Below, piece by piece: positions 26,147-34,704 of a DNA stretch of 64,000 bases (within the stretch, counting starts at the first letter, position 1; each line of letters starts with the position of its first letter). Source of the DNA: Prosthecobacter gellanilyticus. GTDB lineage: Bacteria > Verrucomicrobiota > Verrucomicrobiia > Verrucomicrobiales > Verrucomicrobiaceae. The position numbers and the translations under genes were made by a program. The stretch lies in assembly GCF_007992435.1 (NCBI RefSeq), contig NZ_BKAG01000015.1, positions 1-64,000 of the forward strand, given 5' to 3'. Under the pieces are notes generated by a model that was given only the letters and a program-made list of their open reading frames with translations, did no database searches and was not told the origin of the DNA.

Positions 26147-27328
26147 ATGAGCGATCTCACCCGCAGACAGGCCGTCAAACTCGGCATCGGCAGCCTCGCG
26201 GCCCTGGGCACGAGCCACGCGAAGCCCGCCCCTGCCACACGCTCGTTTTTGACGTCTGCGGCTGACTTTGAAGATGTATCGCGAGGCAATCCAAAGCCGC
26301 ACACCCTGACCGGAGATGCGCTGGTCCGTGCAGGTCTCACGCCAGAGACCTGGAAGCTCGAGATCCAGGCGGATGAAGCCACCAACGCCATCGTGACGCA
26401 GAAGGCGCAGATCGGGAAAGCGGTCACGCTCGACTACCCTGCCCTGCTGGAACTCGGCAAGAAGCATCGCGTCATGTTTCTCAAGGCCATGCAGTGCCTG
26501 AACATCGCCACACCGCTTGGCCAGGGCTTGTGGGAGGGAGTGCCGCTGCGGGATGTGCTGCGACTCTGTGGAGACATGACAAATGTGCGGCGCATCTACT
26601 TCTGGGGCTTTCACAATGAGGATCCGAAGCAGCGCTTTCAGTCCTCGCTGAGCTACACCCAGGTCATGGAGACAGCTCCGGGCGAGCTGCCTGTGTTCCT
26701 GGCTTACAAGCTCAATGGCGAGCCGATCAGCCTGGAGCGCGGCGGCCCAGTGAGGATGGTGGTTCCCTGGGCGCATGGGTTCAAATCCATCAAGTGGCTG
26801 CAGCAGATCCGGCTAACCAACGATTATCAAACCAACGACACCTACGCGGAGAAGAACAACGATCCCGAATCGCATCTGAAAACCGCCGCCTATCTGGATG
26901 ATGTGGCGGTCAGTGGCAAGGATGCACGGGTGAGTGGTCTGGCCATCAGCGGGCTTTCGGGCTTGTCCCATGTCGAGACCTGGTTGCGGCCGGCAGGACC
27001 TGAGCTGGCCGATAATGATCCCGCTTGGGCCGCTGCCGAATGGAAGCGCAGCGAGCTGGATCAACCGCCCGACTGGCGGAGCGTGCTGCCCGCAGGTGTG
27101 AGCCCGCGTGACATCCTGGGCTTTGACCGCAGCAGCGGCAAACCTCTATCCTGGCCACTGCGCTACAGCATGGTCGGTTTCTCCACCACGCTGAGCGGAT
27201 TGAGACCCGGCAAGTATGAGGTGCGGGCACGCACAGTGGACCTGAATGGCTTTGCGCAGCCGGAGCCGCGCTCGATTCAGAAAAGCGGGAAGAATGGGAT
27301 TCAGGTGCGCCGATTCGAAGTGAAGTGA
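26147..27328 (+). CDS. Sulfite-oxidase-family molybdopterin enzyme, Tat-exported
   Basis: 393 aa. Twin-arginine signal LTRRQAVKLGIGSLAALG. The catalytic domain (PF00174) carries Cys117 in KAMQCLNIA, in the position of the Mo-ligating cysteine, followed by LWEGVPLRDVL and the later RMVVPWAHGFKSIKWL. The C-terminal part (about 260-393) is a Mo-co dimerization/Ig-like domain (SWPLRYSMVGFSTTLSGLRPGKYEVRARTVD). It is SoxC/SorA-like, so a sulfite or sulfoxide reaction is the default guess. No cytochrome or heme subunit is encoded next to it. It lies 57 bases after the sulfatase gene. Confidence 0.88.
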   Translation: MSDLTRRQAVKLGIGSLAALGTSHAKPAPATRSFLTSAADFEDVSRGNPKPHTLTGDALVRAGLTPETWKLEIQADEATNAIVTQKAQIGKAVTLDYPALLELGKKHRVMFLKAMQCLNIATPLGQGLWEGVPLRDVLRLCGDMTNVRRIYFWGFHNEDPKQRFQSSLSYTQVMETAPGELPVFLAYKLNGEPISLERGGPVRMVVPWAHGFKSIKWLQQIRLTNDYQTNDTYAEKNNDPESHLKTAAYLDDVAVSGKDARVSGLAISGLSGLSHVETWLRPAGPELADNDPAWAAAEWKRSELDQPPDWRSVLPAGVSPRDILGFDRSSGKPLSWPLRYSMVGFSTTLSGLRPGKYEVRARTVDLNGFAQPEPRSIQKSGKNGIQVRRFEVK

Positions 27329-27367
27329 CTTGAAGAACGGCCTTCGAGTGGCGTTGAATGCTGCTCC

Positions 27368-28609
27368 ATGAAGTTTTCCCTTCTCTTTGCATTTACCCTC
27401 ATCAGCAGTCCGCTCATGGCCGAGAAAGTCGGCCCCTGGGATCTCGATGCGCTCAAGAGCACCGTGCCCAGCATGAAGTGGGTGCAGCAAACGCAGCCTG
27501 TGCATTCGCTGACCTATGCGGGAGAGAAATACAAAGGGCATGATACCGAGGTCTTTGCCTTTTATGCCTCGCCCATCACCCTGGGTGAGGCGAAGCCTGG
27601 CACGAAGTTCCCTGGTGTGGTGTTGATTCATGGCGGCGGCGGCACGGCCTTTGTGGAGTGGGCGCATCTGTGGGCGAAGCGCGGTTATGCGGCGATTGCC
27701 ATGGATCTGGGCGGCATGCGTCCGCCTGATCCGGTTTATGACGAAAAGACCAAGGCCCCGGTCGGTCACCAATCCGATGCCAAATTTCGCACGCCTCTGC
27801 CGAATGCTGGACCTGGGCAAGGTGCTGGCGAGAAATTTGATTCTATCGGTGGGGACACCAGCGATGACTGGCCATTCCATGCAGCCGCGGGTGTGATTCG
27901 AGCGCATAATTTGTTGCGCAGTTTTCCCGAGGTGGATCCGGATCATACCGCCGTCACGGGCATCAGCTGGGGTGGTTACACGACCTGTCTTGTGGCGTCA
28001 TTGGATGATCGATTCAAAGCCGCCGTGCCCGTCTATGGCTGCGGCTTCCTGCATGAGGGTGAGTCCGTGCAGAAGCCAAGCATCGACAAGCTCGGTGACC
28101 GCAAGGCGGAATGGGTGAAGGAGTATGATCCGGGCAGTCTGCTGCCACGCTGCCGTGTGCCGATCTTCTTTGTGAACGGCACGAACGATGTGCACTATGT
28201 GCTCGACAGCTACATGAAGTCCTTCAACGTCGTCCCTGGCGAGAAGCAGATGCGCATCGAGGTGAACATGCCCCACGGTCATCCGCCCGGCTGGGCACCC
28301 AAGGAGATCGGGCTGTTTATCGACTCCAAGTGCCGTGACGGCGCGCCTCTGCCTTTTCCTGGCGAGCCTGCGATCAAGGGTGACTCCATCAAGCTGAGCT
28401 GCCAAGCCACCACGACCCTCAAGAAGGCCGAGCTACACTACACCACGGACACAGGCCTGCGCTCCAAACGTGCATGGAAATCACTTCCAGCCACCATCCA
28501 TGCCAACACCGTCACCGCACCCATACCGCCTGCGGAGGCGAACACGTGGTACATCAGCATCACGGATGAGCGTGATGCCATGGTGACCACGGAGGTGTTT
28601 CTCCGATAA
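27368..28609 (+). CDS. Secreted acetyl-xylan-esterase/dienelactone-hydrolase-like alpha/beta hydrolase
   Basis: 413 aa with signal peptide KFSLLFAFTLISSPLMA. The alpha/beta-hydrolase core has VVLIHGGGGTAFVEWAHLW, nucleophile GISWGGYTT (Ser200), FFVNGTNDVHYVL (Asp) and MPHGHPPGW (His). After the catalytic domain a roughly 90-residue all-beta domain follows (about 325-413, ending TWYISITDERDAMVTTEVFLR). This is the arrangement of PhoPQ-regulated/acetyl-xylan-esterase-like secreted hydrolases. Probably deacylates polysaccharide. It follows the molybdoenzyme by 39 bases and ends 7 bases from the convergent DUF1080 fusion gene. Confidence 0.85.
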   Translation: MKFSLLFAFTLISSPLMAEKVGPWDLDALKSTVPSMKWVQQTQPVHSLTYAGEKYKGHDTEVFAFYASPITLGEAKPGTKFPGVVLIHGGGGTAFVEWAHLWAKRGYAAIAMDLGGMRPPDPVYDEKTKAPVGHQSDAKFRTPLPNAGPGQGAGEKFDSIGGDTSDDWPFHAAAGVIRAHNLLRSFPEVDPDHTAVTGISWGGYTTCLVASLDDRFKAAVPVYGCGFLHEGESVQKPSIDKLGDRKAEWVKEYDPGSLLPRCRVPIFFVNGTNDVHYVLDSYMKSFNVVPGEKQMRIEVNMPHGHPPGWAPKEIGLFIDSKCRDGAPLPFPGEPAIKGDSIKLSCQATTTLKKAELHYTTDTGLRSKRAWKSLPATIHANTVTAPIPPAEANTWYISITDERDAMVTTEVFLR

Positions 28610-28616
28610 ACGAAGC

Positions 28617-30134
28617 TCAACGCTTGATGCGTGAAACGATCACTTCGTCCGTCTTGCGGTCGATGGAGTAAAGCATGCCTTCCTCGCTACGATCCCAGGC
28701 GAATGCCTGACCGTGAGCGCTGATGGGGATGGCGGCGGTCCAGGTGATGGATACTTCCTTTCCTGGCACCTCCAGCACATAGAGTTCCTGCGCGTCGTGC
28801 CCGGTGATGAAGAGATTATTTCCCGGGCCAAAGCTGCCGCCTGAGCTGCTGTTCTTGCCAAACTGGGCGATGAGATCCGGTGGAAAGCTCCAGGCCTGCT
28901 GCTTCTGCCAGTGAGCATCAAAGCTCACCACGCGTGTGTCCGCTGGATTGCCCGTCTTCGCATACTGCGCGAAGCAGGCGAACCACGCGCCATCGCGCTG
29001 GTCCACCCAGGTTAGCGAGCCACCGACCTTCGTGACGTCAATGGTTTTGAGGTGCTGCATCGACTTCGTGTCCCAGACCTCCACGCTGCTCTCCATGGGC
29101 ACGGTGGGGAAGTTGGAATGCGCGCAGTAGAGCTTGCCGTTCAGCACAACGCCTGCGTTCAAGTGCTTGATGCGGCCGTCCTTGGCATCCTGCCAGCCGC
29201 CCACGCGCTCGCCATTGTCCTTTCGGTATTTGCCGATGGCTTCGTTCGTGATGGCATAGAAGAACTCGCCATCCACAGCCACGCCTTGATGAGCCTCCTT
29301 GATCTTGAAACGGCGCAGCTCTTCATGCTTCCAACCGCCTGAGGTCTTGGTATGTTTGGGAGTTTTGTGCTCTTCCTCCTTCGGTGCGGCTTCAGGCTTC
29401 TTTCTGCCTTTCAAGAGTTGTTGCACGCGCTCCTGTTCCTTTTTCAAAGCAGCCTCGGGAACGGGCATTGGTGTGAGGTTTTCGCTGACAAGCTTTTCGT
29501 CCGCCGGGATCTTCCGCCAGCGCAAGTTTCGGAACCACACATCAGCCCCATGATCCTGGAGCGAGATGTTCGCGCCGCGCTTGGACAGATCCGCCCCACG
29601 AACACGCAGCAGCTCAATCTCGGTTTTGTAGCGTGGGTCGGTGTAATCAAAATCAATCACCTTCTCGCCATTCAGCCAGTGCTGGATGACGGTGCCTTTG
29701 CAGACGATGCGGCCTTCGTTCCACTCACCGAAGGGTTTGACCACATCTTTGGTTGGGGCCACGCCGAAGAACAGCGAGGCGGCGCTCTGCCGTGGATTCT
29801 CGCCGTAGGGACTGTTGGCGTTGTCGAGCAGTTGATACTCATACTGGCCGGGGCGGTAATACACACCGCTGTTGCAGCCCTTGGCCACCTTCCAGTCAAA
29901 GCGCAGCTCGAAGTCATCCGGCATTTTTGCTTTCGAGTACACCAGCGATCCGCCCTTCTTCACGCGGGCGATCTCGCCATTCACGACCTCCCAGTTCCCA
30001 CCATTCTTCCAGCCATCGAGCGTCTTGCCATCAAAGATGGATTCAAAGCCGGGCTCAACAGCCGGGGCTGCCATGGAGACACAAAATAGGCAGGAGAGAA
30101 GCGTGTTTCGGAGGTTGGTTGGAAACCAGGTCAT
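28617..30134 (-). CDS. Secreted DUF1080 domain fused to a beta-propeller-like domain
   Basis: 505 aa. Signal peptide, then a DUF1080 domain (about 28-205) with SIFDGKTLDGWKNGG and GCNSGVYYRPGQYEYQLLDN, the canonical keto-disaccharide hydrolase-type signature. A charged coiled-coil-like linker (VPEAALKKEQERVQQLLKGRKK) leads to a repeat-rich C-terminal region (about 265-505). Its blocks are HQGVAVDGEFFYAITNEAIG, HLNAGVVLNGKLYCAHSNFP and GQAFAWDRSEEGMLYSIDRK, which looks like a quinoprotein/YncE-type propeller. The start is ATG 30134. It is convergent with the esterase gene. The linkage of sugar hydrolysis or binding to a propeller is unusual; function inferred only. Confidence 0.85.
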   Translation of the reverse strand: MTWFPTNLRNTLLSCLFCVSMAAPAVEPGFESIFDGKTLDGWKNGGNWEVVNGEIARVKKGGSLVYSKAKMPDDFELRFDWKVAKGCNSGVYYRPGQYEYQLLDNANSPYGENPRQSAASLFFGVAPTKDVVKPFGEWNEGRIVCKGTVIQHWLNGEKVIDFDYTDPRYKTEIELLRVRGADLSKRGANISLQDHGADVWFRNLRWRKIPADEKLVSENLTPMPVPEAALKKEQERVQQLLKGRKKPEAAPKEEEHKTPKHTKTSGGWKHEELRRFKIKEAHQGVAVDGEFFYAITNEAIGKYRKDNGERVGGWQDAKDGRIKHLNAGVVLNGKLYCAHSNFPTVPMESSVEVWDTKSMQHLKTIDVTKVGGSLTWVDQRDGAWFACFAQYAKTGNPADTRVVSFDAHWQKQQAWSFPPDLIAQFGKNSSSGGSFGPGNNLFITGHDAQELYVLEVPGKEVSITWTAAIPISAHGQAFAWDRSEEGMLYSIDRKTDEVIVSRIKR

Positions 30135-30199
30135 GGTTTTCAAAACGCTCCGGCACGGATCAATCCTGCCTTTGAAATGAGCAAGCGGCTCAACAGATC

Positions 30200-30877
30200 T
30201 CAGTTCGCCTTCTTCACAGTCCAGTACAGCGAGGCGCTGTGGCTGGTGACGCCGTACGGCACGCCGCGGAAGTAGCCCGGAAGCTCTTCCGAATAGCGGG
30301 CGATGGCGAGGAGATAGGCGCCGGGCTTGGAGATGTCTGGAGCGCGGACGATGCCTTCAGCATCGGTCTTCAGTTTCTCATCACTCACCGTCGGGGAGAA
30401 GAACAGCATGTCGGCGTTTGGCAGAGGCTTGCCGCGGAAGTACACTCGGGCTTCACCTGGCTTCGCGGTCGGCACCACGTCCATGGTCAGCGCAGGTTTG
30501 CCTTCAGCCCAGCCTTCAGGGATGAAGCGGGTGTAGAAGAGAGGCGCACGGGCGGGCTTGTCCTTGTGCAACTGGCGCACGGTGAACTGGGCCTGGGCAA
30601 AGACGGTCTGGCCTGCGGCGGGCTTGCCGAGGAAGAAGTGGTCGTGCTTCTTGGCGACCTCGAACGACACCGGCTCATTCTTTTCATCGAGCACCCAGCC
30701 GGAGACTTCGATAAAGGCATCGAGGTTGCCCGGGGAGACCTCATACTCGTCTCCCCACTGGGCGAAGCGGACCCCGACGCCAGCATTGTCTGGCAGGGCC
30801 TCGATCCACAGGGAGTGGGCCGAAGCGGTGATGGAGGTGGTGGCAAGAAGGGCCAGGGCTAGGAAGGTGCGTTTCAT
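30200..30877 (-). CDS. DUF4198-type periplasmic protein
   Basis: 225 aa with signal peptide KRTFLALALLATTSITASA. The mature N terminus is AHSLWIEALPDNAGVGVRFA; an exported His directly after cleavage is typical of DUF4198/NikM-like proteins that have been linked to metal (nickel/cobalt) uptake. The C-terminal part is an Ig-like fold (ARVYFRGKPLPNADMLFFSP; DAEGIVRAPDISKPGAYLLA). No metal transporter is adjacent, so the metal link is only a family hint. ATG 30877 was chosen at the signal peptide. It is divergent from the HPP gene. Confidence 0.78.
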   Translation of the reverse strand: MKRTFLALALLATTSITASAHSLWIEALPDNAGVGVRFAQWGDEYEVSPGNLDAFIEVSGWVLDEKNEPVSFEVAKKHDHFFLGKPAAGQTVFAQAQFTVRQLHKDKPARAPLFYTRFIPEGWAEGKPALTMDVVPTAKPGEARVYFRGKPLPNADMLFFSPTVSDEKLKTDAEGIVRAPDISKPGAYLLAIARYSEELPGYFRGVPYGVTSHSASLYWTVKKAN

Positions 30878-31073
30878 GAGATGATTGAAGTTCAGATGTG
30901 GCAGCTCGCGATGTGATCCCATCTCTCCTCTAAGCTGTGTGAGCAGCCCCTTGGCGAGGCGGGGTCAGACCAGGGCAGTGGCGGCGAAGGGCCAAACTCA
31001 TACACATAACGAATGCCGGGCTCATGCGGTCGTTTGTCAGAAACTGTCGGTGCCTTGCGGCGGGGATTTTTCC

Positions 31074-31089
31074 CTGGCCATCTGGCCAG
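31074..31089. promoter_or_regulatory. Perfect dyad upstream of the HPP gene
   Basis: CTGGCCA-TC-TGGCCAG, 7-bp arms with a 2-base centre, 54 bases before the HPP start, in the 265-base divergent spacer with the DUF4198 gene. No T-run follows on either strand, so an operator is likelier than a terminator. The rest of the spacer 30878-31142 shows nothing I can name. Confidence 0.35.
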
Positions 31090-31142
31090 CCGAACCTTGA
31101 GTCACCCCTTTTCCATGCTGCCGATTGATTGATTCACTCAAC

Positions 31143-31946
31143 ATGATGAAACGTCCTCATCGTTTGCAACAATCGGCTCCGAGTATGCCTTTATGTGAGC
31201 CCGCCTCCCGTTTTCCCAGCCACAACATGCCCCTGCCCCAACTGCGCAAAGTCCTCGGTATCGAACTCATCGAGGTCAGCCGCACTGAAAAGATCGTCGC
31301 CACCCTGGGTGGCGGTCTCGCCATCCTGGTACTGTTCTTTTCGACCCTCGCCATCGCACCTTTTCATGGCTCCGTTACCGTGGCCGTCGTGGCTTCCATG
31401 GGTGCCAGTGCGGTGCTGCTTTATGCGGTTCCGCATGGTCCGCTCTCACAGCCCTGGCCGGTCATCGGCGGACATACCATCTCCGCGTTGATCGGTGTGG
31501 CCTGTGCCCAGTGGATTTCGAATCCACTGCTCGCCGCAGCCTGCGCCGTGGGCCTGGCCATTGGAGCCATGCATCAGTTCAAATGCATTCATCCGCCAGG
31601 AGGTGCCACGGCCTTCACGGCGGTCATGGGTGGCGCGGCGATCCGTGATCTCGGCTTCTCGTTCGTGTTGTTCCCGGTGCTGTCCAATGCCATCGGCATG
31701 GTGCTGCTGGCGGTGCTCATCAACAGTTTCTTCCACTGGCGCCGCTATCCCGCCATCCTCAGCCGTTCGCCCGTCCATGTGCCAACCAAGGATGATCCCA
31801 CGCATGAGGAAGTGATCGCCGCGATTCGCTCCATCGACACCTTTGTGGACATCAGCGAGGAGGACCTTTTGCGTCTGGTGGACGTTCTTTCTCATCATGG
31901 AGTGAGTCCCAAAACGTCCATGGCTCCCGTCAAAGTCCGAACATGA
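31143..31946 (+). CDS. HPP family membrane protein
   Basis: 267 aa, about four transmembrane helices. The family motif CIHPPGGATAF lies in the middle (PF04982). HPP proteins include nitrite-permeating proteins of cyanobacteria and chloroplasts, but most bacterial members are uncharacterised. The C-terminal cytosolic tail (about 205-267) is short; no CBS pair is visible. Start: ATG 31143 (preceded by an in-frame TTG at 31125); an internal ATG at 31227, immediately before LPQLRKVLGIEL, is also plausible because the first 28 residues look non-conserved. Overlaps the DUF488 gene by 4 bases (ATGA). Confidence 0.85.
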   Translation: MMKRPHRLQQSAPSMPLCEPASRFPSHNMPLPQLRKVLGIELIEVSRTEKIVATLGGGLAILVLFFSTLAIAPFHGSVTVAVVASMGASAVLLYAVPHGPLSQPWPVIGGHTISALIGVACAQWISNPLLAAACAVGLAIGAMHQFKCIHPPGGATAFTAVMGGAAIRDLGFSFVLFPVLSNAIGMVLLAVLINSFFHWRRYPAILSRSPVHVPTKDDPTHEEVIAAIRSIDTFVDISEEDLLRLVDVLSHHGVSPKTSMAPVKVRT

Positions 31947-32422
31947 AAACCTGCCCACCGCCCGGCACCTATCGCTACGCCACGGATCGCGTGGAAGGCG
32001 AAGGGCTGCGCATCGGTGTCACCCGGCATGTGCCGCGTGGTGTGAGCAAGGGAGACTGGAAGAAGCGTGGTTACTTTGATCTCTGGCTGCCGCTGCTCTC
32101 GCCCTCAGCGGAGCTTCTGAAGTCGTATCGCGACGAGAAGATCATCTGGTCAGTGTTTGCACGCCGCTATCGCGCGGAGATGAAGCGGCCGGAATGCCGG
32201 CAGGTGATTGATCTGCTGGCCACTTTTTCTCTGACCATACCCTTTAGCATCGGCTGCTTCTGCGAGGATGAATCCCACTGCCATCGCTCCCTTCTCCTGC
32301 CGATGATTCTGGCCAGCCGGGAGTCTCTGACGCCATCATCAAAGTTCACCACCGCCGCCTTCGCCAGCCCACCATGCTATCTGGCGGAACTGGGAGGCGT
32401 GATGGACGACTTAGCTCACTAG
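31943..32422 (+). CDS. DUF488 family protein
   Basis: 159 aa cytosolic protein of the DUF488 family (YeaO-like). It shows RIGVTRHVPRGVSKGDWKKR, GYFDLWLPLLSPSAELLKSY, and the cysteine/histidine block IGCFCEDESHCHRSLLLP. The Cys-x-Cys...Cys-His cluster suggests metal binding, a known trait of the family. Function is unknown. It is translationally coupled to the HPP transporter (shared ATGA), which hints at a joint role, and it ends one base before the convergent fsr gene. Confidence 0.85.
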   Translation: MKTCPPPGTYRYATDRVEGEGLRIGVTRHVPRGVSKGDWKKRGYFDLWLPLLSPSAELLKSYRDEKIIWSVFARRYRAEMKRPECRQVIDLLATFSLTIPFSIGCFCEDESHCHRSLLLPMILASRESLTPSSKFTTAAFASPPCYLAELGGVMDDLAH

Positions 32423-32423
32423 G

Positions 32424-33647
32424 TCACTTCACCTTGCCACCTTCAATGTTAGGCAGGAAGACGGTGAGCAGGCCGATCAGCGGCAGGTAGGCGCAGCCGT
32501 GGAAGACAGCGACGATGCCGGTGTGATCCGCGATCTTGCCCAGCACGGCGGCACCGATGCCGGCAATGCCAAAGGCAATACCGAAGAACAGACCCGCGAC
32601 GAGGCCGACCTTTCCAGGCATCAACTCCTGCGCATACACCAGGATGGCTGAGAAGGCCGAGGCCAGGATCAGACCGATGACGATGGTCAGCGCCACCGTG
32701 GTGACGAGGTTCGCATGCGGCAGCCACAGTGTGAAAGGTGCCACACCCAGGATGGAAGCCCAGATCACGCGCTTGCGGCCAATGCGGTCTCCGATGGGTC
32801 CGCCCAGGATCGTCCCTGCGGCGACTGCGAAGAGGAAGGCGAACAGATAGAGCTGTGATGCCTGCACGGAGACGCCGAAGCGCTCGATGAGATAGAAGGT
32901 GTAGTAACTCGTCAGGCTAACCAAATACACGTACTTGGAGAAGGTCAGCGCGATGAGGATGACCAGCGAGATAACAACCGTCCGGCGCGGCAGCTCGACT
33001 CCTGCGTGTGCCGCCGTCTTGCGCTTCTGGATCAGGTGCAGGTTCTTCCACTGCCAGGCGCCCACGTGCCAGAGCACGAACATTCCCATGGCGGCCAGCA
33101 GCGAAAACCACGCGACCTGGCCCTGCCCATGCGGAACGATCATGATCGCGGCCAGCAAGGGGCCCAGCGAGCTTCCCGCATTACCGCCGACTTGAAACAG
33201 CGACTGCGCGAAGCCGCGACGACGTCCCGCCGCCATGTGAGCGATGCGCGAAGCTTCCGGATGGAAGATGGCCGAGCCCATGCCCACCATCGCGGCCGAG
33301 AACATGATGGTCGTAAATGAATGCGCTTGGGAGAGCAGCAGCAGTCCCACCAGCGTGAGGCCCATGCCGATGGCCAGAGAATACGGCATCGGCTTCTTGT
33401 CCGTGACCCAGCCGACGATAGGCTGCAGCAGCGAGGCCGTGCACTGAAAGGCAAAGGTGATCAGTCCGAGCTGGGTGAAGCTCAGCCCCTGGTTCTCTTT
33501 GAACAAAGGATACAAAGATGGAATGAGCGCCTGGATGGTGTCATTCAGCATGTGCGAGAAACTGATCATGAACAAAACCGCGAAAGCGGTCTGCTCGACA
33601 GGTGGGTTGGGTGCCGGGGTGATCTCCTCGGCCAGGGCTGTTTTCAT
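32424..33647 (-). CDS. fsr: Fsr-type MFS exporter (fosmidomycin-resistance protein homologue)
   Basis: 407 aa, twelve membrane helices of the major facilitator superfamily. It is close to E. coli Fsr along the whole length. Shared blocks include ISFSHMLNDTIQALIPSLYP, GMGSAIFHPEASRIA, FQVGGNAGSSLGPLLAA, FSKYVYLVSLTSYYTFYL, FAVAAGTILGGPIGDRIGRK and ILVYAQELMPGKVGLVAGLF. Fsr exports fosmidomycin and related phosphonate-like compounds; natural substrate unknown. ATG 33647 chosen; an upstream ATG at 33710 would overlap the preceding gene. It lies 53 bases downstream of a broken AraC-type regulator on the same strand. Confidence 0.93.
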   Translation of the reverse strand: MKTALAEEITPAPNPPVEQTAFAVLFMISFSHMLNDTIQALIPSLYPLFKENQGLSFTQLGLITFAFQCTASLLQPIVGWVTDKKPMPYSLAIGMGLTLVGLLLLSQAHSFTTIMFSAAMVGMGSAIFHPEASRIAHMAAGRRRGFAQSLFQVGGNAGSSLGPLLAAIMIVPHGQGQVAWFSLLAAMGMFVLWHVGAWQWKNLHLIQKRKTAAHAGVELPRRTVVISLVILIALTFSKYVYLVSLTSYYTFYLIERFGVSVQASQLYLFAFLFAVAAGTILGGPIGDRIGRKRVIWASILGVAPFTLWLPHANLVTTVALTIVIGLILASAFSAILVYAQELMPGKVGLVAGLFFGIAFGIAGIGAAVLGKIADHTGIVAVFHGCAYLPLIGLLTVFLPNIEGGKVK

Positions 33648-33700
33648 GGTCCGACCTTGGTCCATGCAGGGCTCCCATCTCTCAAATCCGATGGGTGGCA

Positions 33701-34601
33701 CTAACCGCACTTTGAATGGTATTTTTCTCGGATTTGCTGTCTGAACTCCGCAGGCGTGACTTCCATCGAACGCCTGAAGAAGCGTGAGAAATAAGAGGGA
33801 TCCTGGAACCCGAGATGATAGCCGACCTCGGAAACACTCAGGTCGGAATGCGAGAGCAGTCGCTTGGCATCCAGCAGTCTCCGCAAGCGTATGATTTCGC
33901 CCGCAGCCTGGCCAGATTGCTCGCGCACGACATCATGCAGATGATTCGTGGTGACACCGAGCAGCTTCGCGTAGTCGCCCACGCTTTGCATCTCACGAAA
34001 GCGCTGCTCCACCGCGAGATGAAACTGCCGCATCAACTGCACCGCGCGCGAGGCTTCCTTCGGCGGGTTCACCTTTTGCAAAGAGCCGGTTCGACCGCAC
34101 CAGCAGGATATGCAACAGCGCACGCAGGATCTCATCCGCGCCAGGCTGCGCCGCATCAAACTCCCGCTGCAGCTCCGCGAAGGTTTCAATGATGCGGAAA
34201 GGATCCTTCGGCGGAATGCTCAACCAGGGACGAACCTCGGCGGGAAAGAAAAAGGGAAACTCAAACAGCAGGCTCGGTGGCGCGGAGTGATGATCAAAGA
34301 ACGCCTGGGTGAAGGACACCGTGGTGCCGCGCATGCCCCGCTGGGGCAGAGCTGTGTGAACCTGCCCAGGACTGAGGAAGACAACGGTGGAACCTTCAGC
34401 CGTGAACTCCACGAAGTCATGCATCACCTGCGCCCTGCCCTGAAGCAGGAAGACCTGGAAGAACTCATGGTAGTGCGGCTTCAGACGCTGCGGATCCACC
34501 ACGACCGAATGCATGAACGGCACCACGCCGACTCCCTGCTGGCGAAGCTCCGCAGATCCGGCCTTGGTCATGCCAAATTGAGGGATCGTGCCGCGGTTCA
34601 T
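33701..34601 (-). pseudogene. AraC-family transcriptional regulator, frameshifted
   Basis: The N-terminal half (34601 to about 34075, from ATG 34601) is an AraC cupin/arabinose-binding-like domain (PHYHEFFQVFLLQGRAQVMH, FLSPGQVHTALP). The C-terminal half, in another frame, is an intact AraC HTH pair (VGDYAKLLGVTTNHLHDVV, VSEVGYHLGFQDPSYFSRFF). The two halves join smoothly (SNRLFAK then VNPPKEASRA) if one base is removed from the T4 run at 34074-34077 (A4 on the coding strand). A complete protein of about 300 aa would result. This is either a real one-base insertion, a sequencing error in a homopolymer, or translational frameshifting. It probably regulated the adjacent fsr gene. Confidence 0.85.
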
Positions 34602-34704
34602 CACAGCACGTTGCCAGGGTGCGCAGGCTCGTCAACCGGCGGCAGAGTCCTGATTGATCCGTGATGGCATCAGCCGATTGGCTGCGTATGACTGCCTCCC
34701 CCCA

